Below the pieces are notes generated by a model. The model saw nothing but the letters and a program-made list of their open reading frames with translations, was not told where the DNA came from and made no database searches. Shown here in pieces: positions 55,313 to 63,614 of a stretch of DNA of 64,000 nt. Location: contig CAZQKM010000003.1 of the NCBI GenBank assembly GCA_964593925.1, positions 61,020 to 125,019 of the forward strand, written 5' to 3'. This DNA is from Oleidesulfovibrio sp964593925 (GTDB lineage Bacteria; Desulfobacterota; Desulfovibrionia; Desulfovibrionales; Desulfovibrionaceae). How positions within the stretch are numbered: the first letter of the stretch is position 1; the number at the start of each line of letters is the position of its first letter. The translations under genes and the position numbers were made by a program.

Positions 55313-56113
55313 TCATATGGGCGAGGCTATTGCCAGAGCCTTTGCACTATTTTCCATCAGGTCTGCAAGTCGGCTGTCTGTAAGTTTCAGGCGTTTTTGT
55401 AGCAGGCGCTGTTCTTGTGCGGGGTCGAAAAGCGGCCAATCGCTACCGAATAACAGGCATTCGCGCGGGTGCTTGCGCCATAACGCATGCAGCGTCGTGT
55501 CATCTATATAGGCCAGAGAGCTTGAGGTATCCATATATACCTGACTGCCGGCCAGGGCTTTTAGGGCATGCTGCCAGTGCAGATAGCCGCCCATGTGCGC
55601 AGCGATGAAGCGTACGTCAGGAAACCGTTTCATAAGAGCGGCCAGCTTGTACGGACACGAGGCGTTTTTTTCTGGAGGCAGGACATCGCCAATATGGCAC
55701 ATCACCAGCAGCTTGGAGCCGATGGTTTCAAATATGGGCTCCAGCCGAATATCATCCAGTCGAAAGCCCTGAAATTCGGGGTGCAGTTTAATACCCCGGA
55801 TACCGTGGGCGCACAGCATGTGTATATGTGATTCCCAGTGGGGGCAGTCAGGATGGATACTGCCAAATGCCGTGGCCCTGGGGTTACTTTTATTCAGTGC
55901 GATGGCAGCATTGTTGACCGGCACGACCTGGGCCGCAGTTGTAGCGGCACTGTGCACCACATAGCCGTCGAGCCCTGCTCTGCGGTTTGTGGCGTCCAGG
56001 TCTTCAAGCAGGCCGGAGCCCACGGCCGTGATGCCATAATGCATACTGAGGTGGTCAAGGACCTTGGGGGCAATTTTGGGGTGGAACGCATGTGTGTGGA
56101 TGTCAAGCAGCAC
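55313..56113 (-). CDS. amidohydrolase-2/TatD-like metal hydrolase
   Basis: 266 residues from a GTG at 56111-56113 (AAGG before). TIM-barrel metal hydrolase: N-terminal DIHTHAFHP, central IRGIKLHPEFQGF, HIGD, AAHMGG and terminal FGSDWPLFDP. These are the metal-ligand positions of the amidohydrolase-2 family (ACMSD-like). The substrate is not defined. Confidence 0.85.
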   Translation of the reverse strand: MLLDIHTHAFHPKIAPKVLDHLSMHYGITAVGSGLLEDLDATNRRAGLDGYVVHSAATTAAQVVPVNNAAIALNKSNPRATAFGSIHPDCPHWESHIHMLCAHGIRGIKLHPEFQGFRLDDIRLEPIFETIGSKLLVMCHIGDVLPPEKNASCPYKLAALMKRFPDVRFIAAHMGGYLHWQHALKALAGSQVYMDTSSSLAYIDDTTLHALWRKHPRECLLFGSDWPLFDPAQEQRLLQKRLKLTDSRLADLMENSAKALAIASPI

Positions 56114-56173
56114 AATGGAAGGCCTTTTTTACCCAGGGGCAACCGCGGCGCCTGTGGGGTGGGTGTATAGATA

Positions 56174-56587
56174 TTATGTGGTGAAAAGCTCTTTGAGCCA
56201 TGGGGGCAGAGCCACCGGCCGGCCATTGGGAGCAACACAGGCATGTTGAGAAGCGCCGGTACAGAGAATAGACTCTTTGCCCTCGTCCCATATTTCATAC
56301 GTAAAGGTCAGAGAGGCCCGTCCCCATTGGGTTATCCCGGTATGTATGAACAGCAGATCATCAAACCGGGCAGGCTGTTTGTAGCGGCATTGCACTTCGC
56401 GTACGGGTAGAAAAATACCTTTTTCTTCCACTTGCCTGTAGCTCACACCGCGCTGGCGTATAAATTCACTGCGGGCTCGTTCAAAAAAATGCAGATACTC
56501 CGCGTAATACACAACACCCATGGTGTCTGTTTCGCCATAGGATACACGATGGGCAAGCCATACTGCCGGTGTGGGAAAAGTATGCAT
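56174..56587 (-). CDS. YbgC-like acyl-CoA thioesterase
   Basis: 137 residues, hotdog fold. Signature RVSYGETDTMGVVYYAEYLHF contains the catalytic aspartate; FFERARSEFIRQRG and VREVQCRYKQPARFDD follow. The ATG at 56585-56587 is 11 bases after AAAGGAG. It is 60 bp upstream of the amidohydrolase on the same strand, and divergent from mltA. Confidence 0.9.
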   Translation of the reverse strand: MHTFPTPAVWLAHRVSYGETDTMGVVYYAEYLHFFERARSEFIRQRGVSYRQVEEKGIFLPVREVQCRYKQPARFDDLLFIHTGITQWGRASLTFTYEIWDEGKESILCTGASQHACVAPNGRPVALPPWLKELFTT

Positions 56588-56866
56588 GGTGGGGTGTTCT
56601 CCTTTCTGTAGCGGCAAGGGTGCGGCTATTGTACGGACATAGCATAGCCCAACAGGACCTGTGAGAAAAGTCTTTCATCTCCGGTTTTCAACCTCAAAAA
56701 GATTGCCTGTTCCACAGGGGCAACAGCCTTGTGCTGCTGCAAGCCTGCTTGTACTAAAGAAGCTGTGCAGGAGGATCAGGAGGATGTTGCATGGGGCAAC
56801 AGAATGGGCGAGAATGGTTCTTTATGTATGCCCGTGGGTGAGCAGTTTTTTATGGAGAAGCGGTAT

Positions 56867-58120
56867 ATGTGCTACAGCAGTATCAGAAAAAAAGTGGAAA
56901 AACAGAGTCCATGGCAGTACATGGCTGCATTGGCACTTGCCTGTGCACTGGCTCTGGGGGGCGGCTGCGTGTCAGGAAAAGACAACCGGCCAGGATTTCG
57001 CGCGGTTTCACAAGGGGAAGCGAATGATATCATACGTGCGCTTGATATCCGGTCGCAAGGAGTCTCCTCATGGACAGAGCTGCGACCAGCTGTGGAACGT
57101 AGTCTTGCCTATGCGCAGCGCCGTTCTCCGCAAGAAAAGGCCTTGGATGCATATGGCATGCGCGTGACATGGGCTGAAATACAGGCATCACTCACAACGC
57201 TGCTGGAATTGTTGCCCCGCCTTGATGCAGAGCCGGAATTGCTGGCAAGCCATTTTACGCTGTATGCCCTTGAGCCGGCTCCTTTGTTTACCGGTTACTA
57301 TGAGCCGCGTATTCAGGCTTCTCTCGTACGCACTGACGAGTACCCCTATCCTCTCTACGGCAAGCCATCGGACCTGAAGACAGTGCGGCTGGACAACTTT
57401 CATCCCCGTTGGAAGGGGCAGGTGCTGACCTATCGTGTGGAAAACGGTGAGGTATACCCCTACCATGACCGCAAGGCTCTGGACGAAGGCAAGGCCTTGC
57501 AAGGTCGTGGTCTGGAAGTAGCATGGGTACGGGAGCTTGCCGAGGTGTTTTTTTTGCAGATCCAGGGGTCAGGCAGGCTGCTCATGCCCGATGGTACGGA
57601 AAAGCATGTCTTATACGCGGGCAAGAACGGCAGAGAGTACGTGTCACTGGGCAAGGTGATGAAGGAACGCGGGTTGCTCAAACCAGAAGATGTCTCCATG
57701 CAAGCCATTCGCGCGTACCTTGCGGCACACCCGGAAGAAGAGCGGGCATTGCTAAATACCAATCCCAGCTATGTATTTTTTCGGCTCGCAGACCAGGGAC
57801 CCTTTGGCAGCATGAATCAGGTATTGACCCCATGGGTCAGTCTGGCCACAGACCACGGAGTGCTGCCGCTGGGGAGTATCTCGCTTTTTGCTGTGCCCAG
57901 GCCGCGTGCTACCACAAAAGAAGAGCCTTTGGCAGGCAGCGCTCAAGACGCGAATACTTCCTTTATCGGACTTGGGCTGGCACAAGATGCAGGGGGGGCC
58001 ATCAAGGGGCACCGCATTGACCTTTTCAGCGGTAGCGGCCCGCAGGCAGAATTTGTGGCGGGGCATCTTGCCGCCACCGGCAAGGTGCATATATTGTTGC
58101 CCAAGGGGCATATGCCATAG
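56867..58120 (+). CDS. mltA: membrane-bound lytic murein transglycosylase A
   Basis: 417 residues from the ATG at 56867 (GGAG nine bases before). MltA cleaves peptidoglycan strands to anhydro-muropeptides on the outer membrane. The N-terminus has a lipoprotein signal ending in ALALGGGC (weak lipobox, cysteine near residue 29). The MltA domain (FTGYYEPRIQAS, LQIQGSGRLLMPDG) and the C-terminal 3D domain (AQDAGGAIKGHRIDLFSGSG) with its catalytic Asp are visible. The 120 bp before this start read open but lack family similarity. Confidence 0.93.
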   Translation: MCYSSIRKKVEKQSPWQYMAALALACALALGGGCVSGKDNRPGFRAVSQGEANDIIRALDIRSQGVSSWTELRPAVERSLAYAQRRSPQEKALDAYGMRVTWAEIQASLTTLLELLPRLDAEPELLASHFTLYALEPAPLFTGYYEPRIQASLVRTDEYPYPLYGKPSDLKTVRLDNFHPRWKGQVLTYRVENGEVYPYHDRKALDEGKALQGRGLEVAWVRELAEVFFLQIQGSGRLLMPDGTEKHVLYAGKNGREYVSLGKVMKERGLLKPEDVSMQAIRAYLAAHPEEERALLNTNPSYVFFRLADQGPFGSMNQVLTPWVSLATDHGVLPLGSISLFAVPRPRATTKEEPLAGSAQDANTSFIGLGLAQDAGGAIKGHRIDLFSGSGPQAEFVAGHLAATGKVHILLPKGHMP

Positions 58121-58126
58121 CGGGTA

Positions 58127-59362
58127 TTACACTGAAATAGCACAGATTTTTTCAGACGGAAACGGGCTGCGTTGTGCTGCCTCTGCGCGCAGAAGGGCAA
58201 GGCGGAGTAGTGCCGGACCGCTGGCAAGGGTTACGTGGGTAGCGGCTGCGCTTGCTTCTGAAAAAGATGAGAGCCCGCTAACGGGCAATATCCTGTCATG
58301 CAGCAAAAAGGGTACTGCTCCGGCGTGATGTGCACCAGTGCTTACAGGTGTCAGGTGGTCGCAGGTGCAGAGTAGTACAGCATGGGGATATGCGCCCCGT
58401 AGCGGGGCAATAATCATGGACTCAAATTGTTCAATGGCACGCTGCTTGTCGGCAAAGTGCCTTCTATGCCCACACAGGTCTGTGGCTTCCAGGTGTACAA
58501 AGACCACATCGTGGGCACACAGAAGTTCAATGGCAGCATGCGCTTTGGCAGCATAGTCTGTTTGCTCGGTACCGGTGCATTGCACCAGGTCCGGTACCGT
58601 CATGCCCGCAGCTCTGGCAATGCCCTTTGCCAAGGGAATACCGGCGACCATGGCAGCGGAACGTCCGTACATTTTAGAAAACAGAGGGAGCGAAGGACGT
58701 TTGCCCTGGCCCCACGGCCAGAGCATTAACTTTTTGCCATGCGGCGTAATGCTCTGGGGCGCAGCAAGACATTGAGAGACAAGCTTCGCCAGTTCCGGCT
58801 CGGCATTCAGTAGCTTCAGGGCGTGTTGTAGGGGAAAGCCCATGGATTCATGCGGGGGAGGCAAAGGCGAAGGGGGCGCCGCAGAACAGGGTTTTGCCTG
58901 GCGTTGCAGCAGCAGATGGCGAAAGGATATGCCCTGTACGCAGTGGAGTGAGGGGGCAGCCACAGACTGTGCATGTTGCAGCAGTCGTGTGGCAGATGCC
59001 TCGTCAATATTGCCCGCTGTAAAATCGTGCAAAGCATTCTCTGCATCAAGAGACACGATATTGAGCCGCCATACCGTGCTACATTCGTCAAGGGGCACCC
59101 CAAGCCCCAATGCTTCCAGGGGGCCTCGTTGCAGGGGATAGCTCTCAGGGGCATATCCCATGAGGGCAGGCAGAGCGGTTTCTGTGCCCACAGACAGACC
59201 GGGGGGCACAGTATGACAAAGGCCCGTCACACTGTGGCGGGCCATGGTGTCAAGTAGTGGTGTGTACGCTACTTCCAGCGGAGTCCTGCCTCCACGGGCG
59301 GCAGTGGTTGCCAAAGGCAGGTCAGCCATGCCATCGGCAACGGCCACGATGAGTTTGCGCAT
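58127..59362 (-). CDS. phosphoglycerate-mutase-like 'proposed homoserine kinase' (ApgM family)
   Basis: 411 residues. The alkaline-phosphatase-superfamily fold is that of archaeal-type cofactor-independent phosphoglycerate mutase: VADGMADLP at the N-terminus and the metal-site segment HLEATDLCGHRRH, CDHLTPV. The position directly after homoserine dehydrogenase, with the two genes overlapping by one base (TAATG), fits the TIGR02535 group proposed to replace the missing ThrB homoserine kinase in deltaproteobacteria. Kinase function is a prediction in that family. An independent phosphoglycerate mutase is the alternative. Confidence 0.83.
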   Translation of the reverse strand: MRKLIVAVADGMADLPLATTAARGGRTPLEVAYTPLLDTMARHSVTGLCHTVPPGLSVGTETALPALMGYAPESYPLQRGPLEALGLGVPLDECSTVWRLNIVSLDAENALHDFTAGNIDEASATRLLQHAQSVAAPSLHCVQGISFRHLLLQRQAKPCSAAPPSPLPPPHESMGFPLQHALKLLNAEPELAKLVSQCLAAPQSITPHGKKLMLWPWGQGKRPSLPLFSKMYGRSAAMVAGIPLAKGIARAAGMTVPDLVQCTGTEQTDYAAKAHAAIELLCAHDVVFVHLEATDLCGHRRHFADKQRAIEQFESMIIAPLRGAYPHAVLLCTCDHLTPVSTGAHHAGAVPFLLHDRILPVSGLSSFSEASAAATHVTLASGPALLRLALLRAEAAQRSPFPSEKICAISV

Positions 59363-60651
59363 TACAGAATCCGGTAGTGGACAGGCTCGGCCAGTAGCAA
59401 CCCTATGCGTTTTAAGTCTGTCAGTGCGGCTGCCACCGCACTGGCCTTGGCCTCGTGGGTCATGAACACAATGGGCACACCCCGCGGATCCTGCCCTTTT
59501 TGTGCTGCCTGCGCAATGGAGATGTCGTGCTTTGCCATGGCTCCTGCAAGATCACGTAATACTCCGGGCTGATCCCGTACCATGACCCGAAAATAGTAGC
59601 ATGCTCCTGACTCCTCAGGGGGCATGATACGTGCTGGGGGGGGGACCTGTTCCACAAAACCGGTATTATTGGGTGGGCAACGGCGGGCTACGGCCATGAT
59701 ATCAGCGAGCACAGCGCTACCGGTGGGTTTGTCGCCTGCACCGAGTCCGTGCAGAAACACGGGGCCAACGGCGTTGCCTTCTAGCCGGACGGCATTGTAT
59801 GCGCCGCCTACACGGGCAATGAGCAGTGTATGGTGTACCAGCATGGGAAAAACGCCTGCTTCCAGCTCGTCGCCTACCTTGCGCACTTCACCCAGCAGCT
59901 TGATGCGGTAGCCGAATTCGCGTGCAAATTCTATGTCCATGGGATCAACGTCGGCAATGCCGCGCACAGGCAGAGAGGCAAAAGGATAGTCTTTGCCAAA
60001 GGCCAGGCGGATAAGCAGACACAGCTTGTGCGCGGCATCAAAGCCCTCAATATCCAGCGTGGGATCAGCTTCGGCAAAACCCAGTTGCTGGGCTTGCGCC
60101 AAGGCTGTGGCAAATTCTGAACCGTTTGTGGTCATTTCAGACAAAATATAGTTGGCGGTGCCGTTGAGGATGCCGACCAGCGAGTTGATGGTATTGCCGG
60201 CAAGACTTTCGCGCAGGGTCTGCACGATGGGGATACCGCCACACACGCTTGCCTCATAGTACAGTCCGACGTTGTGTGCCTGCGCGGTACGAAAGAGGTC
60301 AAAACCGTCTTCGGCAAGCAAAGCCTTATTGGCAGTGACCACATGTTTTCCGGCCTCAAGCGCCTGCATGATAAGCCGTTTTGGAGCTTCTACCCCTCCC
60401 ATGAGCTCTACAAGCACGTCAATGTCAGGGTCGTTGACCAGTTGTGCCGGATCGTCGGTGAGCACAGCGCCTTGGGGAAGGGCCGCGGCGCGTTTTTTGG
60501 CCAGATCCCGTACCAGCACGGTTTTGACAGTTATCTCTCGCCCGGTACGCTGAAAAATCCAGTCGCGATTTTCTTCAAGTATGGTGGCAAGCCCTGTGCC
60601 CACAGTACCAAATCCGGCTATGCCGAGCACAAGTTTTTTGTTGTTATCCAC
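59362..60651 (-). CDS. hom: Homoserine dehydrogenase
   Basis: 429 residues from the GTG at 60649-60651 (AAGGAG before). It reduces aspartate semialdehyde to homoserine in the threonine and methionine pathway. The Rossmann start LGIAGFGTVGTGLATILEEN, catalytic region GILNGTANYILSEM and the C-terminal ACT domain (VMVRDQPGVLRDLAGAMAKH) for feedback control by threonine are present. It contains a G9 run coding PPPA in frame. Its ribosome site lies in the end of the aminotransferase gene upstream. Confidence 0.96.
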   Translation of the reverse strand: MDNNKKLVLGIAGFGTVGTGLATILEENRDWIFQRTGREITVKTVLVRDLAKKRAAALPQGAVLTDDPAQLVNDPDIDVLVELMGGVEAPKRLIMQALEAGKHVVTANKALLAEDGFDLFRTAQAHNVGLYYEASVCGGIPIVQTLRESLAGNTINSLVGILNGTANYILSEMTTNGSEFATALAQAQQLGFAEADPTLDIEGFDAAHKLCLLIRLAFGKDYPFASLPVRGIADVDPMDIEFAREFGYRIKLLGEVRKVGDELEAGVFPMLVHHTLLIARVGGAYNAVRLEGNAVGPVFLHGLGAGDKPTGSAVLADIMAVARRCPPNNTGFVEQVPPPARIMPPEESGACYYFRVMVRDQPGVLRDLAGAMAKHDISIAQAAQKGQDPRGVPIVFMTHEAKASAVAAALTDLKRIGLLLAEPVHYRIL

Positions 60652-61829
60652 AAGAACTCCTTGAGAACACTCGTTTTATTCCTTTGACCGCCTGTTTGAT
60701 ACGCTGGGGGTTTTCAATGAGTGCAAAGCGCACATGATTATCGCCGAAATGGCCAAATCCAAGGCCGGGCGATACCGCTACCCTGCCTTGCTGCAACAGC
60801 ACTGTTGAAAAATCCACGGACCCCATATGACGAAACGGTTCAGGTATTTCGGCCCAGAGAAACATGGTTCCCTTGGGCGGTTCCACACGCCAGCCTATCC
60901 GGTTCAGTCCTTCACAGAGCACATCACGGCGTTGGCGATAGATATCTGTAATTTTCCACATGCAGTCTTCAGGACCATTCAGCGCCATGGTGGCGGCGAT
61001 TTGAATGGGCTGAAAGATACCATAGCCAAGGTATGACTTGATGCGGGTAAGTGCATGTATCATGTTCTGGTTGCCCACGCAAAACCCCACTCGCCAGCCG
61101 GCCATGGAGTAACTTTTGGACAGAGAATAAAACTCTACTTCCACGTCTTTGGCTCCATCGGCCTGTAGCAAGCTGGGGGGGGCGGTACCCGTCAAAGACC
61201 AGGTCGGCATAGGCCAGATCGTGGATGACCCATATGTTGTGAGCCTTGGCAAAGTCTACAATTTTTTGAAAAAATTCGGGCGTTGCCAGCTCTGTAGTCG
61301 GGTTGTGGGGGTAGCTGAGTATGAGCAGCTTGGGCTGGGGCCATGTCTGGCGTGTGGCTTCAAGTACATCTGTAAAAAAGTCACGCCCTTTGCCAATGGG
61401 AATCCTGCGCACATCTGCGCCGGCAATAATCGGCGCATATGTGTGGATAGGATAGGTAGGATCCGGAACGAATACTACGTCGCCAGCCGAGAGCATGGCC
61501 AGTGCAAGGTGTGAAAGCCCCTCTTTGGCTCCCATGGTGACCACAGCTTCCTTTTCAGGATCAAGCGAAACCGCAAACCTGCGGGCATACCAGTCACAGA
61601 TAGCCTTGCGCAGGTTGGGAATACCTTTTGATATGGAGTAGCGGTGATTAACGCCCTTGGTCGCGGATTCGATCAACTTATCCACAATATGTCGGGGTGT
61701 GGGGATATCCGGGTTGCCCATTCCCATGTCCACGATATCCACACCTTGACGACGTAACTGCGTTTTTAGCTCGCTGACCACAGAAAATACGTAGGGGGGC
61801 AGTCTGTGCATGCGTGGAAATTCGTACAT
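60644..61829 (-). pseudogene. class I aminotransferase interrupted by a one-base frameshift in G8
   Basis: Intact it would be about 394 residues, from the ATG at 61827-61829 (GAGGGCTGCC before). N-terminal part: FPRMHRLPPYVFSVV, DMGMGNPDIPTPRHIV, SYPHNPTTELATP. After residue ~218 the frame breaks at a run of eight G (61175-61182, C run on the coding strand); the second part with the PLP-lysine (EFYSLSKSYSMAGWRVGF) continues in another frame to the stop at 60644. Removing one G restores FDGYRPPSLLQADG. It looks like an AlaC/LL-diaminopimelate-type aminotransferase. It is the first gene of the operon with hom. Sequencing error, phase variation or decay are all possible. Confidence 0.85.
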
Positions 61830-61861
61830 GGCAGCCCTCTTGGTATGGTATAGCAACTACA

Positions 61862-62008
61862 TGATACCCCATTCATATGCGGCAGGGGCTCGTCTTGTCA
61901 AAAAGAAAGACTGATACAGGGTTGGGCGTTTGTCACGAATGGTGCCCCCCCCCCCATGTACTTGGGGGGCACTAAAGCAGCGGTGATGTGTCTTTTGCGT
62001 AAAATTTT
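61862..62008. other. intergenic region with C11 run and hairpin
   Basis: Short region between the aminotransferase start and the AT-rich island. A run of eleven C (61945-61955) is part of an inverted repeat GTGCCCCCC...GGGGGGCAC at 61942-61972. No gene. Confidence 0.5.
61942..61972. repeat. inverted repeat built on C11/G6
   Basis: GTGCCCCCC and GGGGGGCAC pair over nine bases. The C run is longer than needed, so the arm length may vary by slippage. Possible terminator for the AT-rich island genes on the reverse strand. Confidence 0.45.
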
Positions 62009-62257
62009 TTATTGCGTTTTGATAAAGTTCATTGATTCACGTTTCAACGCCTTGTGTGTAGAGTATTTTCTATATAGCAAAAAAAATCCAGGCAAGAATA
62101 TGAGTAGAAATACTGTGTCGAACAAGCCTTCTGAGTCACTGATTCTATCAAATATTCCAAATGATAATCCAAAAAATGGCGAAACAAAAAATAGTAGGGC
62201 CAACAGCATGAAGGTAAGGCAATCAACATTTTGTTGCTCATAAGTATTATGAATCAT
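62009..62257 (-). CDS. small AT-rich membrane protein (unknown)
   Basis: 82 residues with two clear membrane helices (LLALLFFVSPFFGLSFGIF; FLLIFLPGFFLLYRKY) and a basic C-terminus. It is AT-rich and Phe/Leu-rich unlike neighbouring genes, and no good ribosome site precedes the ATG. It follows the broken gene on the same strand by 41 bp. It is probably part of a small acquired unit. Whether it is expressed is uncertain. Confidence 0.5.
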   Translation of the reverse strand: MIHNTYEQQNVDCLTFMLLALLFFVSPFFGLSFGIFDRISDSEGLFDTVFLLIFLPGFFLLYRKYSTHKALKRESMNFIKTQ

Positions 62258-62297
62258 CAGTCGTCATGTTTACAATTTTGATTGCAGAATGACTATT

Positions 62298-62630
62298 TTA
62301 TGTCACACTATAATATATTTTGACATCATGCCAATTACGAAATGGGATAGTGTCAATTTCATTGAAATATATTTCTTCTCTATCTTCAGCATTAACACAA
62401 AAATCAACATGATTAAAATGTGTAGTTCTGATTGGAGATATTGTACCTGACCCCCTTAGCATCATTCTCATTCTACCGGTAACATATTTTTGAGTTGTTA
62501 TCTTGAGGTCATGAATTTTTCTTTGGATAATGTTGAATGTGACTTCCTTGTTTCAAATTTTTGCTGTTTGCATATCTGCATAATTTTTACTTTTTGTGGT
62601 ATCTGTCGAGATGCTGTATCGCATTGCCAT
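62298..62630 (-). pseudogene. AT-rich gene with an in-frame TGA, unknown product
   Basis: On the reverse strand one frame runs from an ATG at 62628-62630 (start MAMRYSISTDTTKSKN) for 25 codons to a TGA at 62553-62555, then continues in the same frame for 84 codons (KEVTFNIIQRKIHDLK, RTTHFNHVDFCVNAEDREEI, IPFRNWHDVKIYYSVT) to a TAA at 62298. The composition (Lys, Asn, Ile, Tyr-rich) is strikingly unlike the rest of the window and looks like real protein. It is read as a gene broken by a nonsense change, or a shorter gene starting after it. The TGA is not a known selenocysteine context. Confidence 0.55.
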
Positions 62631-62639
62631 TTAACAGAT

Positions 62640-62949
62640 AAGTGGAGATTTTTTAATAGGCCAATGTAGTGGCTGTCAATACAGATTGATCATTTTACGG
62701 TTCTATCCCTCCGTGCAGCATAGTCAGTACAAGATATTATCCGCTTTCACGGGGCCAGCGGGTGGGGTTGCCATGGTGCCTTACTGCAGGGCTTGCGGTT
62801 GCCCAAGGTATATGTTTCAGCGTATGGCTGGCCTGTCTGCAAAAGGCAGGCAAACGTATACCCCGTGACAACAGCATCGTGCATGCTGTCGAGAATTTCC
62901 TGCATGGGGCTGTATGGTGTGTTGTGGCCTTTTGGGGTACGGAGGAAGA
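62640..62949. other. 310-bp region upstream of aroK
   Basis: The left part is still AT-rich (edge of the island); the right part is normal and carries the aroK promoter and ribosome site. A 370-codon reverse frame over this stretch and aroK/aroC is a shadow. No RNA recognised. Confidence 0.45.
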
Positions 62950-63495
62950 ATGACGCGGATTTTTCTTGTGGGTGCCCGGGGCTGTGGCAAAACCTCACTG
63001 GGGCGCATGCTTGCCTTGCATCTTGGCTGGCAGTGTATTGACACTGATGAGCTGGTGCAACAGCAGGCAGGCAGAAGCGTTGCCGATATGGTGGCCGATG
63101 ACGGGTGGCAGGTTTTTCGTGATGCAGAATCTGCCGCGCTGGAGTTGGTGTGTGGTAAAGACTGCGTGGTGGTTGCCACTGGGGGGGGCATGGTGCTGCG
63201 ACAGGAAAACAGGCTGACCATGCGTTCGTGTGGGGTGGTTCTCTACCTGTGGGTTCCAGCAGAAACATTGGCCAGGCGTCTTGGGCAAGATCCTGATGCG
63301 GCCCAGCGCCCTTCGCTGACAGGCCGGCCGTTGGAGGAAGAAATAGCGGATATACTGGCCGGGCGTGAAGCGTTGTACCGCCATGCGGCACATTATGTGG
63401 TGGATGGACAGCACGGTATGGATGAGGTTCTGGCAGACATATGCCGTACGCTTGCCCGTGCAGGCTGTATGAGCACTCCGTCCGTGTTGTCCTGA
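62950..63495 (+). CDS. aroK: Shikimate kinase
   Basis: 181 residues from the ATG at 62950 with GGAGGAAGA just before. It phosphorylates shikimate in the chorismate pathway. Walker A GARGCGKTSLG, shikimate-binding IDTDELVQQ, and the LID arginines in RRLGQDPDAAQRPSLTGRP are present. Twelve codons of an earlier in-frame start are not supported. It has a G8 run coding TGGGM in frame. It precedes aroC by 120 bp. Confidence 0.94.
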   Translation: MTRIFLVGARGCGKTSLGRMLALHLGWQCIDTDELVQQQAGRSVADMVADDGWQVFRDAESAALELVCGKDCVVVATGGGMVLRQENRLTMRSCGVVLYLWVPAETLARRLGQDPDAAQRPSLTGRPLEEEIADILAGREALYRHAAHYVVDGQHGMDEVLADICRTLARAGCMSTPSVLS

Positions 63496-63614
63496 AAGTA
63501 TTCGGGCAAGCATATGGCAAGGTCCGGGGTGGCTGTAAGGGAGAGGGATTGCATACCTTTGTGGTGGATGCGTCCTGTAGTGAAAGGCATTTTTCGGCAG
63601 GGGGTACGAAGTAG

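Noticed and set aside
62553..62555. TGA as a selenocysteine codon in the AT-rich frame
   Set aside because: No catalytic selenoprotein context nor an obvious stem-loop just after the codon; nonsense mutation or a later start is simpler.
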